Positions 1 to 6,194 of a DNA stretch of 13,166 bases are shown piece by piece. The translations under genes were made by a program, and so were the position numbers. Each line of letters begins with the position of its first letter. The stretch's first letter is position 1. Under the pieces are notes generated by a model. It had not been told where the DNA came from, searched no databases, and worked only from the letters and a program-made list of their open reading frames with translations. This stretch comes from an uncultured Prevotellaceae bacterium (lineage in GTDB: Bacteria > Bacteroidota > Bacteroidia > Bacteroidales > Muribaculaceae), in NCBI GenBank assembly GCA_937904375.1, contig CALDIG010000335.1, positions 1 to 13,166 on the forward strand, in the 5' to 3' direction.

Positions 1-50
1 CTAAACACTAAACATTAAACTTTGAGCAAGTTAATAACTTGCGAAACTTA
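1..50. repeat. Copy 1 of a 50-bp long-range inverted repeat
   Basis: Bases 1-50 are the reverse complement of 2010-2059 with a single mismatch (49/50). Inside is a small palindrome around GCAAGTTA-a-TAACTTGC, and the outer part is made of TAAAC-type units. The copy starts at the window edge, so its full length is unknown. The two copies flank the block membrane protein / exonuclease / hydrolase. It may be an intergenic repeat family or the edges of a segment that was moved or inverted. Confidence 0.85.
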
Positions 51-129
51 AATTAGTAGATTTATTAAACCCGAATCGGTCATTAGGCGACGGAAGATTT
101 TTGGGGGGCTATTTATGCCATAACAGTTT

Positions 130-396
130 TTAGTTTTTATCTTTAGAATTTTTGTCCTCTTCGTCTTCTTCGTAGGGGCCGTATTGCTCTTCTTCTCGGC
201 GCTGCTGTAGCTGTTCTTTTTTTCGCAGTGAGAGGTAGAGCAGCAGGATAATGATGAGGCTCACGCCTATGATGCCAAAGTAGCGTAAATATTTACCTTG
301 TGCTAAGTTGTCGCGTCCTATCCACGCCATTGCTGCTAGCCAGGCCAGCATGACGAGTGGGAATATTACAGATTTTTTGATTTTACTCTTGCTCAT
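130..396 (-). CDS. Small two-helix membrane protein of unknown function
   Basis: An 88-residue protein that I do not recognise as a named family. It starts with a basic segment (SKSKIKKS), followed by two hydrophobic segments at about residues 9-26 and 37-57 separated by a short loop (RDNLAQGKY). The tail (58-88) is hydrophilic, first Lys/Arg/Gln-rich and then strongly acidic (EEEQYGPYEEDEEDK), and is probably cytoplasmic. No signal cleavage site is evident. The ATG at 396 lies inside the end of the exonuclease gene (14-bp overlap in another frame), so the two are almost certainly co-transcribed and translationally coupled. It is the last gene of this operon in the window, followed by 129 bp without a gene. 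Confidence 0.75.
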   Translation of the reverse strand: MSKSKIKKSVIFPLVMLAWLAAMAWIGRDNLAQGKYLRYFGIIGVSLIIILLLYLSLRKKEQLQQRREEEQYGPYEEDEEDKNSKDKN

Positions 397-1009
397 TGTC
401 TTCGTTAATTATATATGGTGATAGATTAGGGTTGAAAAGTCCGTCGTTCAAGTAGTTGTAGATTTTGAGACATGCCCAGGCATCTACGGCGCCATAGTTT
501 TGCTGTGCTGGCGTGAGTTCGGGAGCTTCCCAGTTGGTGAGCTGCTGTCCTTTGGCGATTTTCTCGCCGAAGAGGATGGCGTAGATTTTTTGCAGACTGA
601 TGTCGGTGATGCAGTAGTCGCCCACGATGTCCTGCAGGTCGATGAATCCCGAAGGCTCGTTGCAGTTGTCAAACTTTCTCATAATCTTGAAGTCGTCGTG
701 CAGCGACAGTCCCACCTTCTTATAGCTAGGGTCGGCGAGATACTGTGCCAGATCTTGCGGCACGTCAATCTTGCATGTGCGGAAGAGGAAGCACTCGCTG
801 GGGGTGGAGATTTGCATGAGCGCTGTTTTGTGCACCACGCCTTTTCGGAACGAGGGTCTGGTCTCGGTGTCGAAGCCCACAATCTCGTGGTTCATAAGTA
901 CCCTTATCGCCTCTTTGACGTGAAATATTGTGTCGATGACGTAGATGTCGCCAGGAAATATCACCTGCGGCATAGTGTGAATAGCTGCTTTGTCAATAGA
1001 AATTTTCAC
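383..1009 (-). CDS. 3'-5' exonuclease domain protein (RNase D / DEDDy type)
   Basis: A 208-residue single-domain DEDD exonuclease that would remove nucleotides from the 3' end of RNA or DNA using two metal ions. Exo I is FDTET at 46-50 (D47, E49), Exo II is in LSLHDDFKIM at 101-110 (D105 or D106), and Exo III is YGAVD at 172-176, the DEDDy pattern with Tyr four residues before Asp. It lacks the HRDC domains of full-length RNase D, as is usual for the short Bacteroidetes proteins. The start is GTG at 1009; an in-frame ATG at 973 (residue 13) is the alternative. I prefer GTG because related proteins, as I remember them, have about 20 residues before the FPGxIxVI segment. A promoter match lies about 33 bp upstream. 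The true substrate cannot be read from sequence. Confidence 0.88.
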   Translation of the reverse strand: MKISIDKAAIHTMPQVIFPGDIYVIDTIFHVKEAIRVLMNHEIVGFDTETRPSFRKGVVHKTALMQISTPSECFLFRTCKIDVPQDLAQYLADPSYKKVGLSLHDDFKIMRKFDNCNEPSGFIDLQDIVGDYCITDISLQKIYAILFGEKIAKGQQLTNWEAPELTPAQQNYGAVDAWACLKIYNYLNDGLFNPNLSPYIINEDNEQE

Positions 1010-1041
1010 TTTTTAATCCTTGCACACCATTTTAGGTAGTG

Positions 1042-1072
1042 CAAAAGTAATAAATTATATTATAAGAGCAAT
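1042..1072 (-). promoter_or_regulatory. Predicted Bacteroidetes promoter for the exonuclease operon
   Basis: On the minus strand TACTTTTG (1049-1042) matches the -7 consensus TAnnTTTG fully. ATTG at 1072-1069, 19 bp upstream, matches the -33 TTTG in three of four bases. Transcription would begin near 1035, giving a leader of about 25 nt to the GTG at 1009. Confidence 0.55.
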
Positions 1073-1109
1073 AAAAAGTGCTGATTTTAACATTTAGCTG
1101 ACGAGCAGG

Positions 1110-1985
1110 CTACTCTTCCTGAGCGTTGTCCTCTTCTTCGTTTTGTTCCTCTTCGGTGGGTGTGGGGTTCTTTATTGAGGAGACTTTGGTGATGGTGCCT
1201 TTGGAATTGAGGCCTTTGTAGGCTCGCGACATCACGTCGAGGTTGATGACGATGTCGCGGTTCACTTGGCGAGGGTTGTCGCTCAAGGAGTGGGAGAAAA
1301 GCCATTGGTAGGTCTGCTCAAGGTAGAAGATGCGTGCTGGAGCGCCATGGTTGGCACCAGTCAGCCATTCAAATCTCAGCAACTTGTCGTTGCCCTTCTC
1401 TTTCAACGCATTGACCACCTTCTTTGACTGCGCAATGGTTACCGCTCTGTCGGCAGTGCCGTGGAAAATCCAGAAGGGCAGTGTGCCTAGTCCCTGCACA
1501 TCGCTGAGTGTGCATCCTCCGCACAGCGCCATCGCCGCCGCTATCTTGTGAGGGTAGATGCCCACGAAGTCCATCGCGCCATATCCACCCAGACTCATGC
1601 CCACCACATAGACGCGTGTGGTGTCAACGTTGTAGTTCTTTACCACCCATTCGAGCACGTTGTTGAGGCGTTCGGGTTTCCATCCGCCGCCTGGATTCTG
1701 CGGGGCAATGACCATCGCTTCGATGTCTCGTCCCTTGGCGATGGCGTCGAGGGTGAGGTATTTGTGGAACGAGCGCAGCCCTCGGCCGCACAGCTTAGCG
1801 CCGTGCAGGTAGATTACCACCGGGAATTTCTCGCTGGGCTGGTCGAAATAGGCTTGTGGGGCATATAGCCAGAAGTCGTAGCCGTTGCTCACTTTGCCCG
1901 TCACCGCCGCCATCTTACCCGGTTGCGCCATCACCGCCACATGAAAGGAGGTTATCAATGTTAATAATAAAAATATTCGTTTCAT
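1110..1985 (-). CDS. Secreted alpha/beta hydrolase (esterase / prolyl oligopeptidase-like)
   Basis: A 291-residue exported hydrolase. Residues 1-20 form a signal peptide (KR, hydrophobic core, AxA-like AVMA ahead of QPG). The alpha/beta-hydrolase core has an oxyanion HG at 61-62 in VVIYLHG, the nucleophile motif GMSLGG with Ser131, the acid Asp179 in FHGTADR, and the His213 in TGANHGAP, all in canonical order and spacing. This resembles the phospholipase/carboxylesterase and 'dienelactone hydrolase/prolyl oligopeptidase' proteins common in Bacteroidetes, some of which are feruloyl or acetyl-xylan esterases; the substrate cannot be told. A region of about 60 residues after the catalytic domain ends in an acidic tail (279-291, EEEQNEEEDNAQEE), unusual for an exported enzyme of this type. 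It is a stand-alone gene, 100 bp upstream of the exonuclease gene, with repeats upstream of its start. Confidence 0.85.
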   Translation of the reverse strand: MKRIFLLLTLITSFHVAVMAQPGKMAAVTGKVSNGYDFWLYAPQAYFDQPSEKFPVVIYLHGAKLCGRGLRSFHKYLTLDAIAKGRDIEAMVIAPQNPGGGWKPERLNNVLEWVVKNYNVDTTRVYVVGMSLGGYGAMDFVGIYPHKIAAAMALCGGCTLSDVQGLGTLPFWIFHGTADRAVTIAQSKKVVNALKEKGNDKLLRFEWLTGANHGAPARIFYLEQTYQWLFSHSLSDNPRQVNRDIVINLDVMSRAYKGLNSKGTITKVSSIKNPTPTEEEQNEEEDNAQEE

Positions 1986-2009
1986 TGTAATTATGTATAA
2001 TAGAGTTTA

Positions 2010-2059
2010 TAAGTTTCGCAAGTTGTTAACTTGCTCAAAGTTTAATGTTTAGTGTTTAG
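2010..2059. repeat. Copy 2 of the 50-bp long-range inverted repeat
   Basis: This is the reverse complement of bases 1-50 with one substitution (49/50). It lies 25 bp upstream of the hydrolase start, so it occupies the promoter region of that gene, and it runs directly into the 152-bp element that starts at 2061. Confidence 0.85.
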
Positions 2060-2060
2060 T

Positions 2061-2212
2061 GTTTAGAGGTTAGAGGATAATCAGTGTGAAATATAAAATT
2101 TTTGAAAAAATTTTTTTCTCTAAACACTAAAAATGCGATTAAGCGAGACAAGGCTAAGCTTGCATAAAGCCTTGAGAGCGTGAGCATTTTATTTAAACTC
2201 TAACCTCTAAAC
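2061..2212. repeat. 152-bp intergenic element with 15-bp perfect terminal inverted repeats
   Basis: GTTTAGAGGTTAGAG at 2061-2075 and its exact complement CTCTAACCTCTAAAC at 2198-2212 bound the element. The middle holds an A/T-rich stretch (2090-2117) and a two-part stem: AAAATGC 2130-2136 with GCATTTT 2184-2190, and CAAGGCT 2149-2155 with AGCCTTG 2168-2174 around a 12-nt loop. No ORF is inside. The structure is compatible with a MITE or another non-coding repeat family, but I see no target-site duplication. Together with the flanking repeats it fills the whole gap between the hydrolase and ATPase 1. Confidence 0.55.
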
Positions 2213-2250
2213 TTCCAGTTTATAAAGTTTTAGAACTTTATAAACTGGAA
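2213..2250. terminator. 17-bp perfect hairpin downstream of ATPase 1
   Basis: TTCCAGTTTATAAAGTT (2213-2229) and its exact complement (2234-2250) enclose the loop TTAG. The hairpin begins 9 bp beyond the stop codon of ATPase 1, so a termination or mRNA-end role fits. Neither strand shows a clear U-run after the stem, and the stem is A/T-rich, so it may instead be a transposon-like palindrome or a binding site. Confidence 0.5.
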
Positions 2251-2258
2251 TAGAGTGC

Positions 2259-3596
2259 TTATAAAAACATAGTCATAAATACAGGAAGTAATATAATATC
2301 AGTGTCTTTGCGAAAATCTTTGGTGTAAATTAAATATCTGTCAAGTATTCTGCTCGAGAATTTCTTTTGAAAAGCATCGAGTGATGCGTGTGCTTTATAT
2401 CCCGAAGATTTCACCTCAATCGGGCAAATTTTGTTTCCCTGTGCGATCAGGAAATCTATTTCATAGTTATGCTTGCCGCTTTCGGTGGGCCATGTGTGAT
2501 AAAATAAATTATGACCGGCGGCTTTAAGCATCTGCGCCACCATATTTTCATAGACATATCCCAGGTCGGCCGAGAGTTTATCGTTCAACAGTTTTTGATA
2601 AATGACGTTTTCTGCCACATCCTTATCCTTGAAAGCGAGTGTAATGAAAAGACCCGTGTCAGCGAGAAACATTTTATATTGATTGTTGTCTTCATGAAAC
2701 GACATTCCAATGTTAGGGTCGTTCACATGCTTCGACAACAACACAACTTGAGAGTCTTCCATATCTTGCAGGGTCTCCTCCACTCGGTCGAGTTTTCCTT
2801 GTTTTATTACCGATGATATTTGATACCTTGAAGCATTTTTGTTTAGCTGACCAGGAACTGCATAAAACATTCTTGTGGCTTTGCCTGTTGGGTCTATTTT
2901 TCGGAAATCATCGGCATAGAGTTCTATTATTTCCCTCTTTATATTATCCACTATGCTAAGGTTATTGCTTTCAAGATAAGCCTCTACAGCTTGTGGCATA
3001 CCGCCAACAAGCATATAAAGTCTGAAATCTCGCAGCAGTTGCCTTGTCAAGCTGTCGCCAAGTTGCTGTTTTTGGTTAAAAACATTATGTAACAAAGGTA
3101 TCGTAGAATTGTCGTCCAAAGCCCATTTGAATTCCTCGTAGTCAAGTGGGTATAATGTGAGTCGTGTCTCTTCGCTGGGAATTCTAATATCTTTGACATT
3201 CTTTTTTATTGAAATCAGAGAACCAGTTTCTATATAATCAAACCTCCTGTCTTTGACGAGTTTCCTTATTGCTTGACGAGCAAGTGGGCACTCTTGCACT
3301 TCATCAAAAATAATTGCCGATTTGTGAGGTGTAAGGCTTGTTTTGTAACGGAATTGCAGTTCTAAGAGCAGACTATCGAGATTTGAAATATCTTTAAATA
3401 AGTTTTTTACTGCAGGAGAAGCCTCGGCAAAGTCTATAATAAGATAAGACTCGTACTCGTTCTTAGCGAATTCCTCGGCAAGAGTTGATTTTCCAACACG
3501 TCGTGCACCCTTTATTAGTAATGCCGTACTGCCATTGCGCTCCTTTTTCCATTGGAGCATTTTGTCATATAATTTACGTTTGAATATCCTGTTCAT
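2259..3596 (-). CDS. AAA_14/DUF4143 ATPase (ATPase 1)
   Basis: A 445-residue stand-alone ATPase with DUF4143, a family common in Bacteroidetes and without a settled function. Walker A is GARRVGKS at 30-37, Walker B is IIFDEVQE with D98 and E99, followed by a sensor-like ETGS (123-126). The DUF4143 part shows YPLDYEEF (149-156), LVGGMPQAV (196-204) and DTGLF (313-317). The C-terminal part (about 345-400) has the layout of a PD-(D/E)XK nuclease fold: E350, D381 in YEIDFL and E394-V-K396. The ATG at 3596 is chosen because the reading frame open to 3722 runs through the promoter and operator-like repeats. It would begin about 15-20 nt after the predicted transcription start. It is a paralogue of ATPase 2 at 4735-6048 but diverged. 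Confidence 0.87.
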   Translation of the reverse strand: MNRIFKRKLYDKMLQWKKERNGSTALLIKGARRVGKSTLAEEFAKNEYESYLIIDFAEASPAVKNLFKDISNLDSLLLELQFRYKTSLTPHKSAIIFDEVQECPLARQAIRKLVKDRRFDYIETGSLISIKKNVKDIRIPSEETRLTLYPLDYEEFKWALDDNSTIPLLHNVFNQKQQLGDSLTRQLLRDFRLYMLVGGMPQAVEAYLESNNLSIVDNIKREIIELYADDFRKIDPTGKATRMFYAVPGQLNKNASRYQISSVIKQGKLDRVEETLQDMEDSQVVLLSKHVNDPNIGMSFHEDNNQYKMFLADTGLFITLAFKDKDVAENVIYQKLLNDKLSADLGYVYENMVAQMLKAAGHNLFYHTWPTESGKHNYEIDFLIAQGNKICPIEVKSSGYKAHASLDAFQKKFSSRILDRYLIYTKDFRKDTDIILLPVFMTMFL

Positions 3597-3619
3597 AAAA
3601 TGTTTTTTTATTTTGAGTG

Positions 3620-3650
3620 CAAAGATAACACCTTTGCCGAAAATCTCAAA
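3620..3650 (-). promoter_or_regulatory. Predicted Bacteroidetes promoter of ATPase 1
   Basis: On the minus strand TATCTTTG (3627-3620) is a full match to TAnnTTTG, and TTTG (3650-3647) lies 19 bp upstream as the -33 element. The -33 TTTG is part of repeat copy 1 of the upstream array (3636-3652), so anything bound to that repeat would cover the promoter. The start of transcription would be near 3613 and the leader about 17 nt. Confidence 0.7.
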
Positions 3651-3758
3651 ATATTTTACCATAAAAGTGCCGAAAATCTCAAAATGATGCCCAAAATAAG
3701 CCTTATCTGCCGAAAATCTCAAAATGTTTTAACGTAAAAATGCCAAAAATCTCAAAAT
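3636..3758. repeat. Four 17-bp direct repeats upstream of ATPase 1 (candidate operators)
   Basis: GCCGAAAATCTCAAAAT occurs at 3636-3652, 3669-3685 and 3709-3725 without change and at 3742-3758 with one substitution (GCCA). Start-to-start steps are 33, 40 and 33 bp. The 16-bp spacers at 3653-3668 and 3726-3741 agree at 12 of 16 bases, so the unit is really about 33 bp. All copies point the same way and are not palindromic. The copy nearest the gene carries the -33 element. The array fills the gap between ATPase 1 and the stop codon of queG. Confidence 0.92.
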
Positions 3759-3801
3759 GTTAGAAGCGGTCATGGATGATGAGGAATTGCCCTCCCATCC
3801 T

Positions 3802-4731
3802 CTATTCACAATCCTCGTTCTTCGTGCGAAGCGCAAGAAACGCATTTCGTCGCAGTCCGGCAAGTTTGACTCGCTTTACCGCACTGTGGGAGAAAATGCT
3901 GCTGAATTGTTCCTGAGTCATCGAGAGGATGTCGTCGCGGGTGAGCGACAGCAGTTCGGGCTTGGGCTGGAACTCGGGCGTGGTGTTGCCGGTGGCTTGA
4001 CGGTTGTGAGGGCAGCACTTCTGGCACTCGTCGCAGCCAAAGACGCGGTTTCCTATCACGCCCTCTACCCACTGTGGCAGGTCGCCTCGGTGCTCGATGG
4101 TGAGGCACGAGAGGCAGCGGCGTGCGTCGATGGTCTCGCCACAACGCAGCGCCCCGCTGGGGCATGCCCGCTCACAGGCTCGGCACTGCTGGCACTGGTC
4201 GAGGCAAGGCTCGTCGGGCTGCAGCTCGAGTGTCGTGAGCAGCACTCCCAGGAAGAAATAAGAGCCGCGGCCCGGGATGATGAGCTGGTTGTTCCACCCG
4301 GTGAAGCCAATGCCGGCTCGCTGTGCCCAGTACCGCTCGCGCAGCGGTGCCGAATCGACACACGCCCTCGACTTGCACCCCGTGGCTTGCTCAATGGCTT
4401 GGCCCAGTTGCCACAGCCGCTGCTTGATTACCTCGTGGTAGTCGCGGCCGTAGGCATAGTAGGCGATTTGCGCCGCTTGTGGGTGCTGAAACACCTGGGG
4501 GTAGTAGTTCATCGCCACCACTATCACCGAGCGCGCCCCCTCGAGCAGCAGCTCGGGGTTCTCCCTGATTGCGTGATGGTTGTGCGCCCAGTCCATGCAC
4601 CCGTTCTTGCCGCTGGCAAGCCAGTGGTGATAGCGTTCCACAGCAGCATCATCCACACGATCGACTCTTGCAATGCCGCATGCGTCAAAGCCCAGTTCCA
4701 AGGCAATATTTTTTACAAGAGTGCTATCCAT
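3802..4731 (-). CDS. queG: Epoxyqueuosine reductase QueG (short form)
   Basis: A 309-residue cobalamin- and iron-sulfur-dependent enzyme that reduces epoxyqueuosine to queuosine in the tRNA wobble position, the last step of the pathway. The catalytic Asp is D126 in CVDSAPLRE. The cysteines C180, C183, C186, C190, C206, C233, C236 and C240 have the spacing of the eight ligands of the two [4Fe-4S] clusters in E. coli QueG (C188 to C248, as I recall the numbering). The protein ends soon after the GLRRNAFLAL segment, so the C-terminal HEAT-like region of the 379-residue E. coli enzyme is missing; a short form is normal for Bacteroidetes. The ATG at 4731 is 3 bp from the stop of ATPase 2, so it is probably co-transcribed from the ATPase 2 promoter; no promoter of its own was seen. 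Confidence 0.95.
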   Translation of the reverse strand: MDSTLVKNIALELGFDACGIARVDRVDDAAVERYHHWLASGKNGCMDWAHNHHAIRENPELLLEGARSVIVVAMNYYPQVFQHPQAAQIAYYAYGRDYHEVIKQRLWQLGQAIEQATGCKSRACVDSAPLRERYWAQRAGIGFTGWNNQLIIPGRGSYFFLGVLLTTLELQPDEPCLDQCQQCRACERACPSGALRCGETIDARRCLSCLTIEHRGDLPQWVEGVIGNRVFGCDECQKCCPHNRQATGNTTPEFQPKPELLSLTRDDILSMTQEQFSSIFSHSAVKRVKLAGLRRNAFLALRTKNEDCE

Positions 4732-4734
4732 ATA

Positions 4735-6048
4735 TCACTCTGACGGACGATGGAAAAAATAAGTTTTACAAGCATACAGTGGAATGTTTATCATCCAGTC
4801 CTGGTCGCGGTAGTCGCTCATAGAGAATCGTATTCCTGTGAGATTTGGATTATCGTTGATAAAGGTGTTGAGCGACTTTGATTTGAGGTTTTCCTCAGCT
4901 TTGATTTCTATGGGCCAAATGTTACTCTGCTCTTGAAGTACCAAGTCAATCTCGAGAGTGTGGTTTTCATTGCTGAAGTAGCAAAGAGTAGTGTCGGGCA
5001 TTGTTGCCAGTTGCGAAATCACATAATTCTCGGTTAGGGCACCCTTGCTGGTTCCTAAATCATTATCTGAAATCAATAGTTGTGCTGGTGGAATATTTGC
5101 TAAAGCACCAAACATGCCCGTGTCGAGCAGATATAATTTGAACGCCGAAATGTCCTCGTAGAATTTAAGCGGCAGCTGTGGCTTTAAAGCTCTGGTGATG
5201 CGGTAAATGAGTCCAGCATCCTGTAGCCATTGTATTGCCAGCTCAAACTCTCTCGCCCGCCCGCCGTGCTTCAATGCGCCATAAAGGAATTTCTTGTTTT
5301 CTCTCGCCAGCTGCGAAGGGATTGATTGCCACACTTGCGTGATACGCAACTGTTCGAGCGTGGTGGTGTGCTTTGACATGTCGCTTTGATAAATGGCGAG
5401 AATGTTGTTTTGTATCTTCCTCACCGACATAGCATCGCTAGTATTGATATATTTGAGCACAGCCTCAGGCATCCCCCCCACAAAGTAGTAGGTGCGCAGA
5501 TGCCTGATATATTCTTGTCGCAGCATCTTGATTGTTTCCCAGTCGTGCGACAGTAGAATGTTGACCAACTGCTCTTTGCCGATTGCCTCAAGAAACTCGG
5601 TGAAAGTGAGGGGATACATATTTATTATGTCAACTTTGCCAACTGGCGCCGACTCACCTTGATGCATAGTGATTCCCAACAGCGAGCCGGCCACGGCAAC
5701 ATGGTGCTGTGGAGCAAGTTCACAAAAATATTTCAGTGCCGAGAGTCCGCGCCTGAGTTCTTGTATCTCATCGAGGATTATCAATGTTTTTCCTGCAATA
5801 ATGGGGACTTCGGCGACAGCTCCTATCACCAACAAAATTCGCTCCATATTATAGTCGGTAGCAAATAAGTTTTCTATCTGTGGATTGTTATCGCAGTTTA
5901 TGTAAGCTACATAATCATAATGCTGCTTGCCAAAATGCTGTAGTGTATAGGTCTTGCCAACTTGTCGTGCCCCCATCACAATTAGCGGTTTGCGATGCGG
6001 GCTGTTTTTCCATTCAATAAGTTGTTTCTCTACTTCTCTTCTCATCAT
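4735..6048 (-). CDS. AAA_14/DUF4143 ATPase (ATPase 2)
   Basis: A 437-residue stand-alone ATPase of the same family as ATPase 1. Walker A is GARQVGKT at 26-33 and Walker B is LIILDEIQE with D93 and E94, followed by VAGSLLG (119-125). DUF4143 signatures are YPLTFTEFL (145-153), FVGGMPEAV (189-197) and DTGMFGAL (309-316). The C-terminus keeps the PD-(D/E)XK-like residues E340, D368 and E381-I-K383, with the same 13-residue step from Asp to Glu as ATPase 1. The start is one of two adjacent ATG codons at 6048 or 6045; a TTG in frame at 6075 is excluded because it lies inside the predicted -7 box. The gene reads straight into queG (3-bp gap), which suggests a shared transcript. No toxin or transposase partner is seen. 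Confidence 0.87.
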   Translation of the reverse strand: MMRREVEKQLIEWKNSPHRKPLIVMGARQVGKTYTLQHFGKQHYDYVAYINCDNNPQIENLFATDYNMERILLVIGAVAEVPIIAGKTLIILDEIQELRRGLSALKYFCELAPQHHVAVAGSLLGITMHQGESAPVGKVDIINMYPLTFTEFLEAIGKEQLVNILLSHDWETIKMLRQEYIRHLRTYYFVGGMPEAVLKYINTSDAMSVRKIQNNILAIYQSDMSKHTTTLEQLRITQVWQSIPSQLARENKKFLYGALKHGGRAREFELAIQWLQDAGLIYRITRALKPQLPLKFYEDISAFKLYLLDTGMFGALANIPPAQLLISDNDLGTSKGALTENYVISQLATMPDTTLCYFSNENHTLEIDLVLQEQSNIWPIEIKAEENLKSKSLNTFINDNPNLTGIRFSMSDYRDQDWMINIPLYACKTYFFHRPSE

Positions 6049-6072
6049 ATTGTGTTTTAAATGTTTGTGCTG

Positions 6073-6104
6073 CAAAGTTACACTTTTCTAGGGGAAAATG
6101 CAAA
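6073..6104 (-). promoter_or_regulatory. Predicted Bacteroidetes promoter of ATPase 2 - queG
   Basis: On the minus strand TAACTTTG (6080-6073) fully matches TAnnTTTG and TTTG (6104-6101) lies 20 bp upstream. The spacer between them is occupied by repeat copy 1 of the upstream array. Transcription would begin near 6066, leaving a leader of about 18-21 nt to the ATG codons at 6048/6045. Confidence 0.7.
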
Positions 6105-6180
6105 TATTATTGCCACTTTTCTGGGGGAATAATGTGCGATGGTTGCCACTTTTCTTGGGGAATAGTGAATAATTATCCAC
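6078..6180. repeat. Three to four direct repeats upstream of ATPase 2 (candidate operators)
   Basis: The unit TGCCACTTTTCTNGGGGAAT is seen at 6111-6130 and 6144-6163, and as a diverged copy at 6078-6097 (ttACACTTTTCTAGGGGAAA). The steps are exactly 33 and 33 bp. A partial fourth copy, CCACTTTT, starts at 6177 (31 bp further) and merges with a palindrome at the end of the deacetylase gene. All are direct and not palindromic. The sequence is unrelated to the array of ATPase 1, but the position and spacing are the same. Confidence 0.9.
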
Positions 6181-6194
6181 TTTTTTAAGTGGAT
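6175..6194. terminator. 8-bp stem hairpin over the deacetylase stop codon
   Basis: ATCCACTT (6175-6182) and AAGTGGAT (6187-6194) form a perfect 8-bp stem with a 4-nt loop. It overlaps the TAA stop of the deacetylase (6185-6187). It may help end that transcript, although the following bases on the minus strand are not a U-run. Its left arm also contains the CCACTT core of the ATPase 2 repeats, so it could be the outer operator copy. Confidence 0.4.

Noticed and set aside
51..129. Possible regulatory element around CCGAATCGG and a G-run
   Set aside because: There is a short palindrome and a GGGGGG run in the 3' flank of the small membrane protein gene, but no stem long enough or known motif to call a feature.
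500..1039. Plus-strand open frame of 179 codons opposite the exonuclease
   Set aside because: The minus strand encodes a protein with all DEDDy motifs; the plus-strand product has no family features.
3597..3722. N-terminal extension of ATPase 1 by 42 codons
   Set aside because: The extension translates the repeats (FEIFG units) and the promoter; the ATG at 3596 fits the family and the predicted transcription start.
3636..3758. CRISPR-like array
   Set aside because: Repeats are only 17 bp, spacers are 16-23 bp and partly similar to each other, and no cas gene is present.
3757..4743. Long open frame on the plus strand opposite queG (328 codons)
   Set aside because: It is antisense to a clearly recognisable queG with all cluster ligands; G/C-rich coding DNA often leaves the opposite strand open. 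The product shows no family features.
6049..6075. TTG start for ATPase 2
   Set aside because: The TTG is inside the predicted -7 box TAACTTTG, so it would not be on the mRNA; adjacent ATG codons at 6048/6045 are better.
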